Of a stretch of DNA of 64,000 bases, positions 12,101 through 30,315 are shown in pieces. Position 1 is the stretch's first letter. Every line of letters starts with the position of its first letter. The position numbers and the translations under genes are program-made. The stretch is from assembly GCF_900099965.1 (NCBI RefSeq), contig NZ_FNDJ01000022.1, positions 1 through 64,000 on the forward strand, in the 5' to 3' direction. This stretch comes from Nonomuraea jiangxiensis. GTDB taxonomy: Bacteria; Actinomycetota; Actinomycetes; Streptosporangiales; Streptosporangiaceae. Under the pieces are notes generated by a model. It did not search any database. It was not told the DNA's origin and saw only the letters and a list, made by a program, of their open reading frames with translations.

Positions 12101-15100
12101 GGCCAGGCCGGCGTCCAGCAAGGCCAGACCCTGACCCCCGGTCAACGCCACCAGCCCCGCGCTGCGCATCCGCGCATCATCCCGCGCGCCGATCCGGCCG
12201 GCCATGCCCCGCTCCTCGGCCCACGGCCCCCACGCCAGCGACACCGCCGGCAAACCGGCCGCGGCCCGGGCCACCGCCAGCGCATCGGTGAACGCGTTCG
12301 CGGCCGCGTAGTTGCCCTGCCCGGCCCCATCCACCACCCCGGCCAGCGAGGAGAACACCACAAACCGGGCCAGACCATCCTCGCGGGTCAGCTCGTGCAG
12401 ATGCCAGGCCGCATCCACCTTCGGCCGCAACACCGCCTCCACCCGCTCGGCCGACAACGACGTGATCACCCCGTCGTCCACCACCCCCGCCGCATGCACC
12501 ACCGCCCGCAACGGCCGCGCCTGGCCGATCCCCTCCAGCAGCACCGCCAGCGCGTCCCGATCAGCCACATCACAGGCCGCGACAGACACCTCGGCGCCCA
12601 GCCCGGTCAGTTCGTCGCGGAGTTCGGCGGCGCCGGGGGCATCGGCACCCCGGCGGGAGACCAGCAGCAGATGCCGTACGCCGTGTTCGGCCACCAGATG
12701 CCGGGCCACCAGGGCGCCCAGCCCGCCGGTGCCGCCGGTGATCAGCGTGGTCCCATCGACCGGCCAGGCCGCCACGGGCTCCTCGCTGGCATTGTCACCA
12801 TCCACCCGACCAGCCCCGCCAGGCGATGAGGAGGCTCCACCGTCCGGGTCGACAGATTCCACATGCGACAACCGCGACACCCACAACCCGCCGCCGCGCA
12901 GCGCCACCTCCGGCTCACCACAAGCCAGCGCGGCACGCACACCACCCGTAAGGAGGTCCTCACCACCGGCGGTGGTGATCGGCACGGCACTCGCCGATGC
13001 CTCCTCCGGACCGACGGCGACCTGCGTGTCTTCCAGTGAACGGTCGGCCGGGTCCAGGTCGATCAGGGTGATCCGGCCGGGTTCCTCCGACTGAGCAGCC
13101 CGCACCAGCCCCCACACCGCCGCCTGCACCGGATCCGGAACCTCGCCGTCGGCCACGGCCACCGCGCCCCGGGTCACCACCGCCACCGGCCGCGTGTCCG
13201 CCTCGGCCAACCAGCCCTGCAAGTCGGCCAGGACCGTACGCAGAGCGCTCCGCACTCGGTCGGTCACATCACCAGCGCTCTGGGCTCCGTCAGCACCGTC
13301 TGTGGAATCGATGACGAGTGTGTCGCCGATGGCCACCTCACTGAGGGGTGCCGACGCCGGCCCCAACTGCCGCCACGCCACTTCGAACACGGAAGGACGG
13401 TCGGTGACGGCGGCTCCACCCGATAGCGAGCGGCCCGGGGGGAACAGCCAGTAATGCCGCCGCTGGAAGGGATAGGTGGGCAGATCCAGATGGCCGATGC
13501 GGGCACCGGTGGTCCAGGCCGGCCAGGCGGTCCAGTCCACGCCGGTGCCACTCGTCCAGGCCTGGCCCAATCCGGCGACCAGTTGGGCGGTCTCGTCCCG
13601 ATCGCGGCGCAACAACGCCACCACCGAGGCAGACTCTGCGTCCCCGAGGCCACCGTCGACACTGCTGGCATCGTCGTGGTGAGTAAGGGTTTGTTCGATC
13701 ATGGGGGCGAGCTGGGCGTCCGGGCCGACCTCCAGGAAACGGCCGACCCCATGCTCGCGCAGAGTGGTGACGACGTCGGCGAACCGCACCGGCCGGTGCA
13801 CATGCTCCACCCAGTAGCGGGGCTCGGTGATCTGCGGCCCGGCCAGCCGCCCACTCACCCCCGACACCAGCGCCACGGTCGGCGGATGGAACGCAAGCGA
13901 GGCCGCCACCGCGGCGAACTCCTCCAGCATCGGCTCCATCAAAGGCGAGTGGAACGCGTGCGACACCCGCAGCGGCCGGGTCCGATGCCCGTGCTGCCGC
14001 GCCCACTCGACGACCTCGGCGACCTGGCCGGAAGCACCAGAGACCACCACCGCGCCGGGCGCGTTCACCGCCGCCACCGCCACCCGGTCGTAACCGGCCA
14101 GCACCGGCGCGAGGACCTCTTCGCCGCAGCCGATCGCCGCCATCGCACCCCCGGCCGGCAACGCCTGCATCAACCGCCCACGAGCCGCCACCAACCGGCA
14201 CGCATCCGCCAGATCCAACACCCCGGCCACATGCGCCGCGCTGATCTCACCCAGCGAATGCCCGGCCACATAATCCGGCCGGACCCCCAACGATTCCAGC
14301 AGCCGGAACAACGCCGTCTCCACCGCGAACAACCCGGCCTGCGCGAACACCGTCTGATCCAGCACCCCACCCACAGCAGAACCAGACCCAGCAGCCGCAG
14401 AACCACCGGACTTGCCGGACTCGCCGAGGATGATCTCCCGCAGGCTCACACCACCGGCCAGACCGGTCACAACCCCCGCAGCGTCGGCGGCGGTGAGCTC
14501 GGCCTCCAATAATGCGCAAGCCTCATCAAAGGCGCGGGCGAACACCGGGAAAGCCGCATACAGGCCCCGGCCCATCCCCAGCCGCTGAGCACCCTGACCG
14601 GAGAACAACACTGCCACCCGGCCCGGCCGCACCCGACCCACCACCGAGGACGGCTCCAACTCCCCAGCCGCCAGCGCCCGCAACCGGGCCAGCAGACCCT
14701 CCCGGTCCGCCGCCGCGACCGGCACCACCACTCGATGCTCCAGGCCGGCCCTGCGGGTCAACTCGACGGCCACATCCAGCACGTCGGCCTCGTCGCGCCC
14801 GGCCATGAACTCGGCCAGCCGACCGGCCTGCGCCCGCAACGCCGCCTGGCTCTTGGCCGACACCACCACCGGCACCGCCAACCCCACAGGCACCGGCGCG
14901 TCCGTTCCAGCGGAAACGGGCGACCCGGCCGGCGATTCTTCGACAGCGGTACCGACGACCGACGGCTCCTCAACGGGCGGCTCTTCCAAGATCACATGAG
15001 CGTTGGTGCCGCTGAAGCCGAACGACGACACCCCCGCCCGGCGCGGCCGGCCCTCGACCCGCGGCCACTCCCGGGCCTCGGTCAGCAGCTCCACCGCCCC

Positions 15101-16354
15101 ACCGGACCAGTCCACCTTCGACGACGGCGCGTCCACGTGCAGCGTCCTGGGCAACAGCCCATGCCGCATCGCCTGGACCATCTTGATCACACCGGCCACC
15201 CCGGCCGCCGCCTGGGTATGCCCCAGATTCGACTTCACCGACCCCAGCCACAGCGGTGACCGCCGCCCCCGACCATAGGTGGCCAGCAGCGCCTGAGCCT
15301 CGATCGGATCGCCCAGCGCCGTCCCCGTACCGTGCGCTTCGACCACGTCCACGTCCGCGGCCACCAACCCGGCGGCCGCCAGCGCCTGCAAGATCACCCG
15401 TTCTTGGGAGGGGCCATTCGGCGCGGTCAGACCGTTGGAGGCGCCGTCCTGGTTGACCGCGGTGCCACGCACCACGGCCAGGACCCGGTGCCCGTGGCGG
15501 CGGGCGTCCGACAGCCGCTCCACCACCAGCACCCCGACGCCCTCGCCCCAGGCGGTGCCGTCCGCGGCGTCGGCGAACGCCTTCACCCGGCCGTCCGGGG
15601 CCAACCCTCGCTGCCGGGCGAACTCGGTGAACGTCTCCGGCGTGGCCATCACCGTCACCCCGCCGGCCAGCGCCAGATCACACTCCCCGCTACGTAACGC
15701 CTGCGCCGCCAGATGCAACGCCACCAACGACGACGAACACGCCGTGTCCACCGACACCGCCGGCCCCTCCAAGCCGAGCGCGTACGACACCCGCCCGGAC
15801 ACCACACTGCCGTGCGATCCGGTGCTGAGCAGGCCCTCGGCCTCGGGCACATCCCGGCCGTAGCCGATCGCGTAGTCCGGAGCCATCACCCCGACATAGA
15901 CCCCGGTACGGCTGCGCCGCAGCCCGGACGGGTCGACGCCGGCGTGCTCCAGGGCCTCCCAGGAGGTCTCCAGGATGAGCCGTTGCTGCGGGTCGGTGGC
16001 GGTGGCCTCGCGCGGGCTCATCCCGAAAAAGTCGGCGTCGAACTCGCCGGAGCCTTCCAAGAACCCGCCACGGTCCACGTAGCTGGTTCCGGGGCGGTTC
16101 AGCTCCGGATCGTAGAGCGCGTCCAGATCCCAGCCCCGGTCGGTGGGGAAGCCGGAGATGCCCTCCCGCCCCGCGGCCACCAGGGTCCACAGCTCCTCCG
16201 GCGTGGCCACCCCGCCCGGGTACCGGCAGGCCATGCCGACGATCGCGATCGGCTCCCGGGCCCGCTCCGTCACATCGCGGAGCTGCCGACGGGTCTCCTG
16301 GAGATCCGCGGTGGCCCTGCGCAGGTAGTCACGCAGCCGGTCGTCGCCCGACAT
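161..16354 (-). CDS. Modular type I PKS, three extension modules (KS-AT-KR-ACP / KS-AT-DH-KR-ACP / KS-AT-DH-KR-ACP)
   Basis: 5397-residue multimodular PKS. An N-terminal docking helix (1-33) precedes module 1: KS about 35-455 (DTACSSS cysteine near 205), AT 590-890, KR 1190-1380, ACP 1490-1560 (GFDSL). Module 2: KS 1585-2005, AT 2190-2490, DH 2610-2890, KR 3070-3260, ACP 3365-3440 (GVDSL). Module 3: KS 3455-3870, AT 4030-4340, DH 4440-4720, KR 4940-5130, ACP 5230-5300, then a C-terminal docking tail. All three ATs have GHSLGE and HAFH, the malonyl-CoA signature. All KRs keep the catalytic Ser and Tyr (SSLAG, GQGNYAAAN) and a VDD motif, as in B-type ketoreductases. Both DHs read HAINAVPILP, so the HxxxGxxxxP glycine is alanine, while the DxxxH motif is intact. 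Predicted output is one hydroxyl and two double bonds. There is no thioesterase. The gene starts 16 nt after the upstream PKS stop. ATs carry internal short tandem repeats, annotated separately. Confidence 0.97.
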   Translation of the reverse strand: MSGDDRLRDYLRRATADLQETRRQLRDVTERAREPIAIVGMACRYPGGVATPEELWTLVAAGREGISGFPTDRGWDLDALYDPELNRPGTSYVDRGGFLEGSGEFDADFFGMSPREATATDPQQRLILETSWEALEHAGVDPSGLRRSRTGVYVGVMAPDYAIGYGRDVPEAEGLLSTGSHGSVVSGRVSYALGLEGPAVSVDTACSSSLVALHLAAQALRSGECDLALAGGVTVMATPETFTEFARQRGLAPDGRVKAFADAADGTAWGEGVGVLVVERLSDARRHGHRVLAVVRGTAVNQDGASNGLTAPNGPSQERVILQALAAAGLVAADVDVVEAHGTGTALGDPIEAQALLATYGRGRRSPLWLGSVKSNLGHTQAAAGVAGVIKMVQAMRHGLLPRTLHVDAPSSKVDWSGGAVELLTEAREWPRVEGRPRRAGVSSFGFSGTNAHVILEEPPVEEPSVVGTAVEESPAGSPVSAGTDAPVPVGLAVPVVVSAKSQAALRAQAGRLAEFMAGRDEADVLDVAVELTRRAGLEHRVVVPVAAADREGLLARLRALAAGELEPSSVVGRVRPGRVAVLFSGQGAQRLGMGRGLYAAFPVFARAFDEACALLEAELTAADAAGVVTGLAGGVSLREIILGESGKSGGSAAAGSGSAVGGVLDQTVFAQAGLFAVETALFRLLESLGVRPDYVAGHSLGEISAAHVAGVLDLADACRLVAARGRLMQALPAGGAMAAIGCGEEVLAPVLAGYDRVAVAAVNAPGAVVVSGASGQVAEVVEWARQHGHRTRPLRVSHAFHSPLMEPMLEEFAAVAASLAFHPPTVALVSGVSGRLAGPQITEPRYWVEHVHRPVRFADVVTTLREHGVGRFLEVGPDAQLAPMIEQTLTHHDDASSVDGGLGDAESASVVALLRRDRDETAQLVAGLGQAWTSGTGVDWTAWPAWTTGARIGHLDLPTYPFQRRHYWLFPPGRSLSGGAAVTDRPSVFEVAWRQLGPASAPLSEVAIGDTLVIDSTDGADGAQSAGDVTDRVRSALRTVLADLQGWLAEADTRPVAVVTRGAVAVADGEVPDPVQAAVWGLVRAAQSEEPGRITLIDLDPADRSLEDTQVAVGPEEASASAVPITTAGGEDLLTGGVRAALACGEPEVALRGGGLWVSRLSHVESVDPDGGASSSPGGAGRVDGDNASEEPVAAWPVDGTTLITGGTGGLGALVARHLVAEHGVRHLLLVSRRGADAPGAAELRDELTGLGAEVSVAACDVADRDALAVLLEGIGQARPLRAVVHAAGVVDDGVITSLSAERVEAVLRPKVDAAWHLHELTREDGLARFVVFSSLAGVVDGAGQGNYAAANAFTDALAVARAAAGLPAVSLAWGPWAEERGMAGRIGARDDARMRSAGLVALTGGQGLALLDAGLAAGRPYLVPARFDPAALGRRGADLPALLRELAGPVTRPAADPARTADPTGAAGEGGEVRPLVAALAHLSAPQRQRQLLDVVCGQAAATLGHDTAAAIDADRPFQEFGFDSLTAVELRNRLHAMTGLRLTPTLVFDHPTPRALAVHLDAALSGTVARRPASAVPAGGPAGDAAGDLIAVVGMACRFPGQVTSPEDLWQLLIDDRDGITGFPTDRGWNLGSLFHPDPDHPGTSYVRTGGFLSGAADFDPEFFALSPREAVAMDPQQRLILETSWEALEFAGIDPSGLRGTPTGVFTGVMANDYGSGAVATPEAEGLVATGTQGSVVSGRVSYALGLEGPAVSVDTACSSSLVALHLAAQALRAGECDLALAGGVTVMATPDAFVEFSRQRGLAADGRSKAFAEAADGVGWGEGVGVLVVERLSDARRRGHRVLAVLRGSAVNQDGASNGLTAPNGPSQERVIAQALAAGGLTPGDVDVVEAHGTGTALGDPIEAQALLAAYGQDRPSPLWLGSVKSNLGHTQAAAGVAGVIKMILAMRHGLLPRTLHVDAPSSKVDWSGGAVELLTEAQPWPQDADRPRRAGVSSFGISGTNAHVILEEPPVEEPSVVGAGSAAPAAEEALAGEGSAERDSITAIAPEGDSAATAPVPSVPVVLPVPVLVSAKSEAALRVQAGRLAGFMTGHDEVGPVEVAAGLARRAALEHRAVLAAADREGLLAGLRALAAGEPAIGELAAGGLAAGLLEPSSVVQGRVRPGRVAVLFSGQGAQRLGMGRGLYEAFPVFARAFDEACALLEAELTAADAAGVMTDLAGGASLWEIILGGSRESRESRESGGSGGSGGSGGSAAAGSGSAVGGVLDQTVFAQAGLFAVETALFRLLESFGVRPDYVAGHSLGEISAAHVAGVLDLADACRLVAARGRLMQALPAGGAMAAIGCGEEELVSVLAGYDQVAVAAVNAPGAVVISGASGQVEQVVEWARQLGHRTRQLRVSHAFHSPLMEPMLTEFQQVVAGLTLRRPELPLVSNVSGDLAGEEITEPGYWVEHVRRPVRFADTVTTLRGHGVGCFLEVGPDAQLAPMIEQTLTHHNDNDHTGKTGGGDGDHAQVRSAHGGRGDAEPASVVALLRRDRDETAQLVAGLGQAWTCGTSVDWTAWPAWTTGAGPAAAGPLDLPTYPFQRRRYWLQPTPAGDPAALGQTAADHPILGAVVEQPDGGAILTGRLSVTTQPWLADHAINAVPILPGTAFVELALRAGDQVGCPAIEELTLHTPLPIPDPTNGTADASGGVVVQVTVTGPDQDGRRQIGIHSKDDHGTWTRHATGALTPAIPADAVADLSYAWPPPGAQALDTTGLYDRLVDQGYGYGPAFHGLTRAWKHGDDLYADITLPEEAGQTTRYGLHPALFDATTHVVLLAGENTGEGGPLIPFNWNGVTLHAIGATALRVRLHPEPDGGFRLDLADPVGRPVATVQTVASRPVAETDPSAPTAASVARWLTEVVWRPLTGASAADNGGEPALRDGAAVVDATGGASDDAGDLPDRIRRRVGAVLAELQDRLAEEDPRPVLVATRGAVAVADGETPDPAGAAVWGLVRAAQQEHPGRITLVDLEPVRTRGRAAAADGTAAQPELSTLESSALAGDEPEVAIRSDRPWVPRLERARLGEEPVAAWPADGTTLITGGTGGLGALLARHLVTEHGVRHLLLASRRGLDAPGAAELRDQLTELGAEVTVAACDVADRDALAVLLEGIGQARPLRAVVHAAGVVDDGVITSLSAERVEAVLRPKVDAAWHLDELTRKHDLAHFVVFSSLAGTLGAAGQGNYAAANAALDALAVGRVGAGLPGISLAWGVWDAEEGMAGRLSDRERERMVREGLIPLSAGVGLSVLDRVVAEGRRGVVVAAGWSVGTLRARSAERLPAMLHDLVGVRRRAALDAPVGNASFADRLAELPAAERQAAVTELVRAQAAAVLGYGAAESVPVDRAFQELGVDSLMAVDLRNRLGRAAGLTLPATLVFDHPSVNALTDFVLRKLLGGKADQRRTRRQVAVTDDPVAIVGMACRYPGGVDDPEQLWRLVVDGVDTVGGFPADRGWDVAGLYDPEPGKPGRSYAREGGFLYGAADFDPAFFGISPREAAEMDPQERQFLEVCWAGLERAGIDPTSLRETSGGVFAGVMYHDYAPSGTGGATISGRVAYTLGLEGPAVSVDTACSSSLVALHLAAQALRSGECDLALAGGVTVMATPDAFVEFSRQRGLAADGRCKSFAEAADGVGWGEGVGVLVVERLSDARRRGHRVLAMLRGSAVNQDGASNGLTAPNGPSQERVIEAALASAGIGPAQVDVVEGHGTGTALGDPIEAQALLAAYGQDRPSPLWLGSVKSNLGHTQAAAGVAGVIKMILAMRHGLLPKTLHVDAPSSKVDWSGGAVELLTEPQPWPQVPDRPRRAGVSSFGISGTNAHIILEEPPAEEEPLHEPLTREPSGERDGSTATAAEGNPAAAPVPVPVVVSAKSEAALRAQAGRLAGFVAEHDAAGPVEVAAGLARRAALEYRAVLPAVDREGLLAGLRALAVGESATGELVAGGLVAGELVAGGLAAGVLEPSSVVGRVRPGRVAVLFSGQGAQRLGMGRGLYAAFPVFARAFDEACALLEAELTAADAAGVVTGLAGGVSLREIILGEIDEIDEIDETGETGETGGAEAAGSGAAGSGSGSGAGGVLDQTVFAQAGLFAVETALFRLLESLGVRPDYVAGHSLGEITAAHVAGVLDLADACRLVAARGRLMQALPAGGAMAAIGCGEEELAPVLAGRGEISVAAVNAPGAVVVSGASGQVAEVVEWARQHGHRTRPLRVSHAFHSPLMEPMLAEFEQVVAGLTLRRPELPLVSNVSGDVAGEEITEPGYWVEHVRRPVRFADTVTTLSRHQVGCFVEVGPDAQLAPMIEQTLTHYDDNEHTEVRSADGGRGDAEPASVVALLRRDRDETAQLVAGLGQAWTCGMAVDWTAWPTRPGGARTGDLDLPTYPFQHRRYWLHSAPAGDPAALGLGTADHPILGAVVEQPDSGVILTGRLSVTAQPWLADHAINAVPILPGTAFVELALRAGDQVGCPAIEELTLHSPLPIPDTTDGITLQIILSPPDEDGRHQIGIHSKDDHGTWTRHATGALTPAISADAVADLGHAWPPPGAQPLDTTGLYDRLVDHGYGYGPAFHGLTRAWKHGDDLYAEVSLPTDVADPAGYGVHPALLDAAMHVGMLAEQEAGERGPLIPFNWNGVTLHAAGATALRVRLRRLDGDEVRLDLTDPGGRPVASVEALTSRALAPGQLSGAVPARWLYEVTWRSLATVDERDAEPAAAMPDVAVLDVASSVGAGSAARGAGAGSGEPVDGDVPVPVRVRRAVGDVLGELQTWLAEADTRPVAVVTRGAVAVADGEVPDPVQAAVWGLVRAAQAEEPGRITLIDLDPHDGSLEGAQVALGRDGASASAVAITTAGGEDRLSGGVRAALACGEPEVALRGDRLWGSRMTHVASADPDGGVSLGAAGQVGGKDADGMWPVDGTTLITGGTGGLGALVARHLVAEHGVRHLLLVSRRGADAPGAAELRDELAGLGAEVSVAACDVADREALAVLLEEVGEAYPLRAVVHAAGVVDDGVITSLSAERVEAVLRPKVDAAWHLDELTRKHDLAHFVVFSSLAGTLGAAGQGNYAAANAAVDALAVARAAAGLPAISLAWGVWDAEEGMAGRLSDRERERIVREGFIPLSAGVGLSVLDGVVAEGRQGVVVAAGWSVGTLRAQPAERLPAMLRDLAGVRRRAALDAPAGNASFADRLAELPAAERLAAVTELVRARVAAVLGHDSPASVPADQAFQELGFDSLAAVELRNGLGAALGLRLPTTLVFDHPSVRAVVDYLIKRIAPKTDGGDHGAVNGQDETAIRRALQTVQVAALRAAGLLDGLLELAGVRPDGTNGAIAPDETADVDAIDELDTEALIRMALDNGQLDDETKEG
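4066..4124 (-). repeat. 9-bp tandem repeat inside the AT of the third module of the 161-16354 PKS
   Basis: Repeats of GTCGATCTC and GTCTCGCCA/G-type 9-mers encode a Glu-Ile-Asp / Glu-Thr-Gly low-complexity loop. The loop lies just before the conserved VLDQTVFAQAG segment of the acyltransferase. The same loop is expanded differently in the other two ATs of the same protein, so this is a length-variable microsatellite in a tolerant surface loop. Confidence 0.85.
4355..4440 (-). repeat. 15-bp tandem repeat in the KS-AT linker of the third module
   Basis: About five degenerate 15-bp units encode repeated E-L-V-A-G / G-L-V-A-G pentapeptides in the linker ahead of the AT. The corresponding linker of the second module (about 9890-9950) carries a shorter version and that of the first module essentially none. 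Confidence 0.75.
9588..9655 (-). repeat. 9-bp tandem repeats inside the AT of the second module
   Basis: Two adjoining blocks, GGACCCGCC-type units followed by GGACTCGCG-type units, encode Gly-Gly-Ser and Arg-Glu-Ser tripeptide repeats. They occupy the same AT loop that is expanded at 4066-4124. The first-module AT (about 14398-14430) has only a short unexpanded version. Confidence 0.85.
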
Positions 16355-16370
16355 GAATCATCTCCCCCGT

Positions 16371-28349
<11,979 letters not shown>

Positions 28350-28450
28350 TACCAACCTAAGAATATTAGGAGCGTTGAGCTCGCCAGGGGTGATGGTTCT
28401 CACCCTTTCGGTGCCGCCACCAAACTACGAAACGTTCGGAGTCCGACTAA

Positions 28451-28467
28451 CCCCTAAGCGCCCCCTA
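28451..28467 (-). promoter_or_regulatory. CCCCTA direct repeat upstream of the PKS genes
   Basis: Two CCCCTA units (28451-28456 and 28462-28467; TAGGGG on the coding strand) are 11 bp apart, about one helical turn. They overlap the stop codon of the adenylating-enzyme gene and lie about 100 bp before the PKS start. A TAGTTT hexamer some 23 nt downstream could serve as a -10. The same repeat recurs upstream of the P450-like gene and in the region upstream of the LAL gene, with an imperfect version before the discrete AT gene. The activator-site role is inference. Confidence 0.5.
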
Positions 28468-30015
28468 AGACCAATTGTTGTCGGCGCGGAGCAGTTCGCC
28501 GGCGCGCTCGGTGAGCGCCTTTCGGTCCACCTTGCGGTTGGCGTTGAGCGGAAGTTCGTCGAGGTGGTGATATCGCTTGGGCACCATGCCGTGCGGCAGC
28601 GTACGGCGCAGCCGGTTGGCCAGCTCGACCGGCGGACGCGCCTCGCCGGTGTAGAACACCACCAGCTCCGTGCCGGCCGCGCCGTCGACCCCCACCGCGG
28701 CAGCCTCGGCCACCCCGTCGCCGGCGGCCAGCAGCGCGTGCTCGATCTCCGCCAGTTCCACCCGCCAGCCCTGCACCTGCACCTGGGCGTCCCGCCGGCC
28801 CAGGTAGCACAGCTCGTCCCCGGGGAGCCGCCGCACCCGGTCGCCGGTGCGGTACCAGGTCTGCCCCGCGTGCTCCAGGAAGCGGCCCACGCCGTCCTCC
28901 GGATCCAGGTACCCGGGGGTGAGCTGCGGCCCGGTGACGCACAGCTCCCCCTCCGCCTCCTCGGTCACCCGGCCGTCCTCGGTGACGAGCAGGACCTGGT
29001 GTCCGGGGTGCACGGCGCCGATCGGCACGACGCCGTTGGCCGCGAGCTTCGCGGAGCGTTCCGGCGACCAGCGATGACCCGTGATCGTCACGGTCAGCTC
29101 GGTCGGCCCGTACAGGTTCTCCACCGTGGAGTACGGCGCCGCGCGGGTCCAGTCCTCGACGTCCTGGCAGCGCAGCGCCTCTCCGGCGAAGAAGCTCCAC
29201 CGCAGGCCCGGCAGTGTGCCCGGCCGTAGGGAGCCGAGCCGGCGGGCCAGGCTGATGCCGCTGGGCGTGGAGAACCACACGGTCACCCGGTGACGCTCCA
29301 GGAAGGCGGGCAGGTCGGCGTGGCCGCGCGGGGGCACCGGCACCGCCGCGGCCCCCGCGCCCCACGCACAGAACAGGTCGAAGATCCCGCAGTCGAAGGT
29401 CAGGTCGAAGGTCTGCGAGAAGGCGTCGTCGGGGCCGAAGTCGTAGCGTCCGTCCAGTACGCCGAAGTAGTGGTGCAGGTTGCCGTGGGTGAGCACCACA
29501 CCCTTGGGCCGGCCGGTCGAACCGGAGGTGAACAGGATGTAGGCGGGGGCCTCGGGCGGCACCGCGCGCGGTTCGGCCGGCGCGTGCGCGGCCGCCACCG
29601 GAATCCCCCCTTCGCCGCCCTGGGGCAGCAACACGTCCCCGCGGTAACCGAGATCCCGCAGCTCGGGCAGCAGGCCGGCGCCGCGCTCATCGGCGATGAC
29701 GGCGGTGACTCCGGCCGCCGCCACCATCCGCGCCGTCCGGTCGGGCGGGAAGCCGGCGTGCAGCGGCACCACCGTCGCCCCGGCGTACAGCGCCGCGAGC
29801 ACCCCGGCGTAGGCCGTGATCCCCTTATCCGCGAGCACCCCTATCGGGCCCGTGACGCCGCTGTGGAGCAGCGACCCGGCCCAGACGAGGGCGAGCTCGT
29901 GCAACTCCTCGAAGGTGACCGTGCGGTCGCCGAGGCGCAGCGCCGCACCGCGCGGCGCGGCGGCCAGTCCGCCCAGAAATCGCCCGTGGAGGTTCCGGTG
30001 AATATCTTCGCCCAT
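28465..30015 (-). CDS. Amino-acid adenylating enzyme (stand-alone A domain, macrolactam starter pathway)
   Basis: 516-residue AMP-forming ligase with the core motifs of NRPS adenylation domains. These are the P-loop-like LFTSGSTGRPKG near 175, NLYGPTELT near 315, TGDRVRR near 390 and a C-terminal lysine region (NRKVDRKAL). It should activate an amino acid with ATP and load it on a discrete carrier protein, probably the ACP encoded divergently 44 bp away. In vicenistatin-type pathways two such ligases exist: VinN (3-methylaspartate) and VinM (the protecting alanine). The FDLTFD...FDLF stretch near 205-215 looks like the small-alpha-amino-acid (VinM/IdnL7) type, but this is a judgement from memory of the family. 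Only one ligase is in the window. A GGGGGAG ribosome-binding site precedes the ATG. Confidence 0.88.
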   Translation of the reverse strand: MGEDIHRNLHGRFLGGLAAAPRGAALRLGDRTVTFEELHELALVWAGSLLHSGVTGPIGVLADKGITAYAGVLAALYAGATVVPLHAGFPPDRTARMVAAAGVTAVIADERGAGLLPELRDLGYRGDVLLPQGGEGGIPVAAAHAPAEPRAVPPEAPAYILFTSGSTGRPKGVVLTHGNLHHYFGVLDGRYDFGPDDAFSQTFDLTFDCGIFDLFCAWGAGAAAVPVPPRGHADLPAFLERHRVTVWFSTPSGISLARRLGSLRPGTLPGLRWSFFAGEALRCQDVEDWTRAAPYSTVENLYGPTELTVTITGHRWSPERSAKLAANGVVPIGAVHPGHQVLLVTEDGRVTEEAEGELCVTGPQLTPGYLDPEDGVGRFLEHAGQTWYRTGDRVRRLPGDELCYLGRRDAQVQVQGWRVELAEIEHALLAAGDGVAEAAAVGVDGAAGTELVVFYTGEARPPVELANRLRRTLPHGMVPKRYHHLDELPLNANRKVDRKALTERAGELLRADNNWS

Positions 30016-30059
30016 TTTCTTCTCCCCCAGCGCGAGTTATTGAGGCATAATTCAGAGCC
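30016..30059. promoter_or_regulatory. 44-bp divergent promoter region between the adenylating enzyme and ACP genes
   Basis: This very short gap must serve two outward-facing genes. On the plus strand CATAAT at 30046-30051 is a good -10 only 8 nt before the ACP start codon, with no Shine-Dalgarno in between, so the ACP message may be leaderless. On the minus strand GGGGGAG precedes the adenylating-enzyme ATG. Confidence 0.45.
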
Positions 30060-30305
30060 ATGTGGGATAAACAGTTTGAGGCGCTGCTGCGGCACCGCCT
30101 TCCCTTGCTGTCTTCCGGCGACGAGCTCACCGCGGACACCAACCTCAGGGAATTCGGTTTGGATTCCATGGGCGCGGTGGAACTGTTGAGCGCGCTGGAA
30201 GCCGACTACTCCGTACAGTTCGACGAGGAGGCGCTCGTCCTGGACACCTTCACCACCCCGGGAGCCTTGTGGGCGGCGCTCAGCGCGGCCCGTCCAGCCC
30301 TCTGA
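30060..30305 (+). CDS. Free-standing acyl carrier protein (starter-unit carrier)
   Basis: 81-residue carrier protein with the phosphopantetheine attachment motif FGLDSMGAVELL (Ser near 41), the usual length for a discrete ACP. By analogy with VinL it would carry the activated amino acid while it is decarboxylated and capped. The discrete acyltransferase next door would then pass it to the PKS loading ACP. It is the only gene of the starter set on the plus strand. It faces the discrete AT gene tail to tail (10 nt apart) and diverges from the adenylating-enzyme gene, so it must have its own promoter. The inversion relative to its partners is unusual for proteins needed in fixed ratio. Confidence 0.93.
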   Translation: MWDKQFEALLRHRLPLLSSGDELTADTNLREFGLDSMGAVELLSALEADYSVQFDEEALVLDTFTTPGALWAALSAARPAL

Positions 30306-30315
30306 GACCGCCGGG

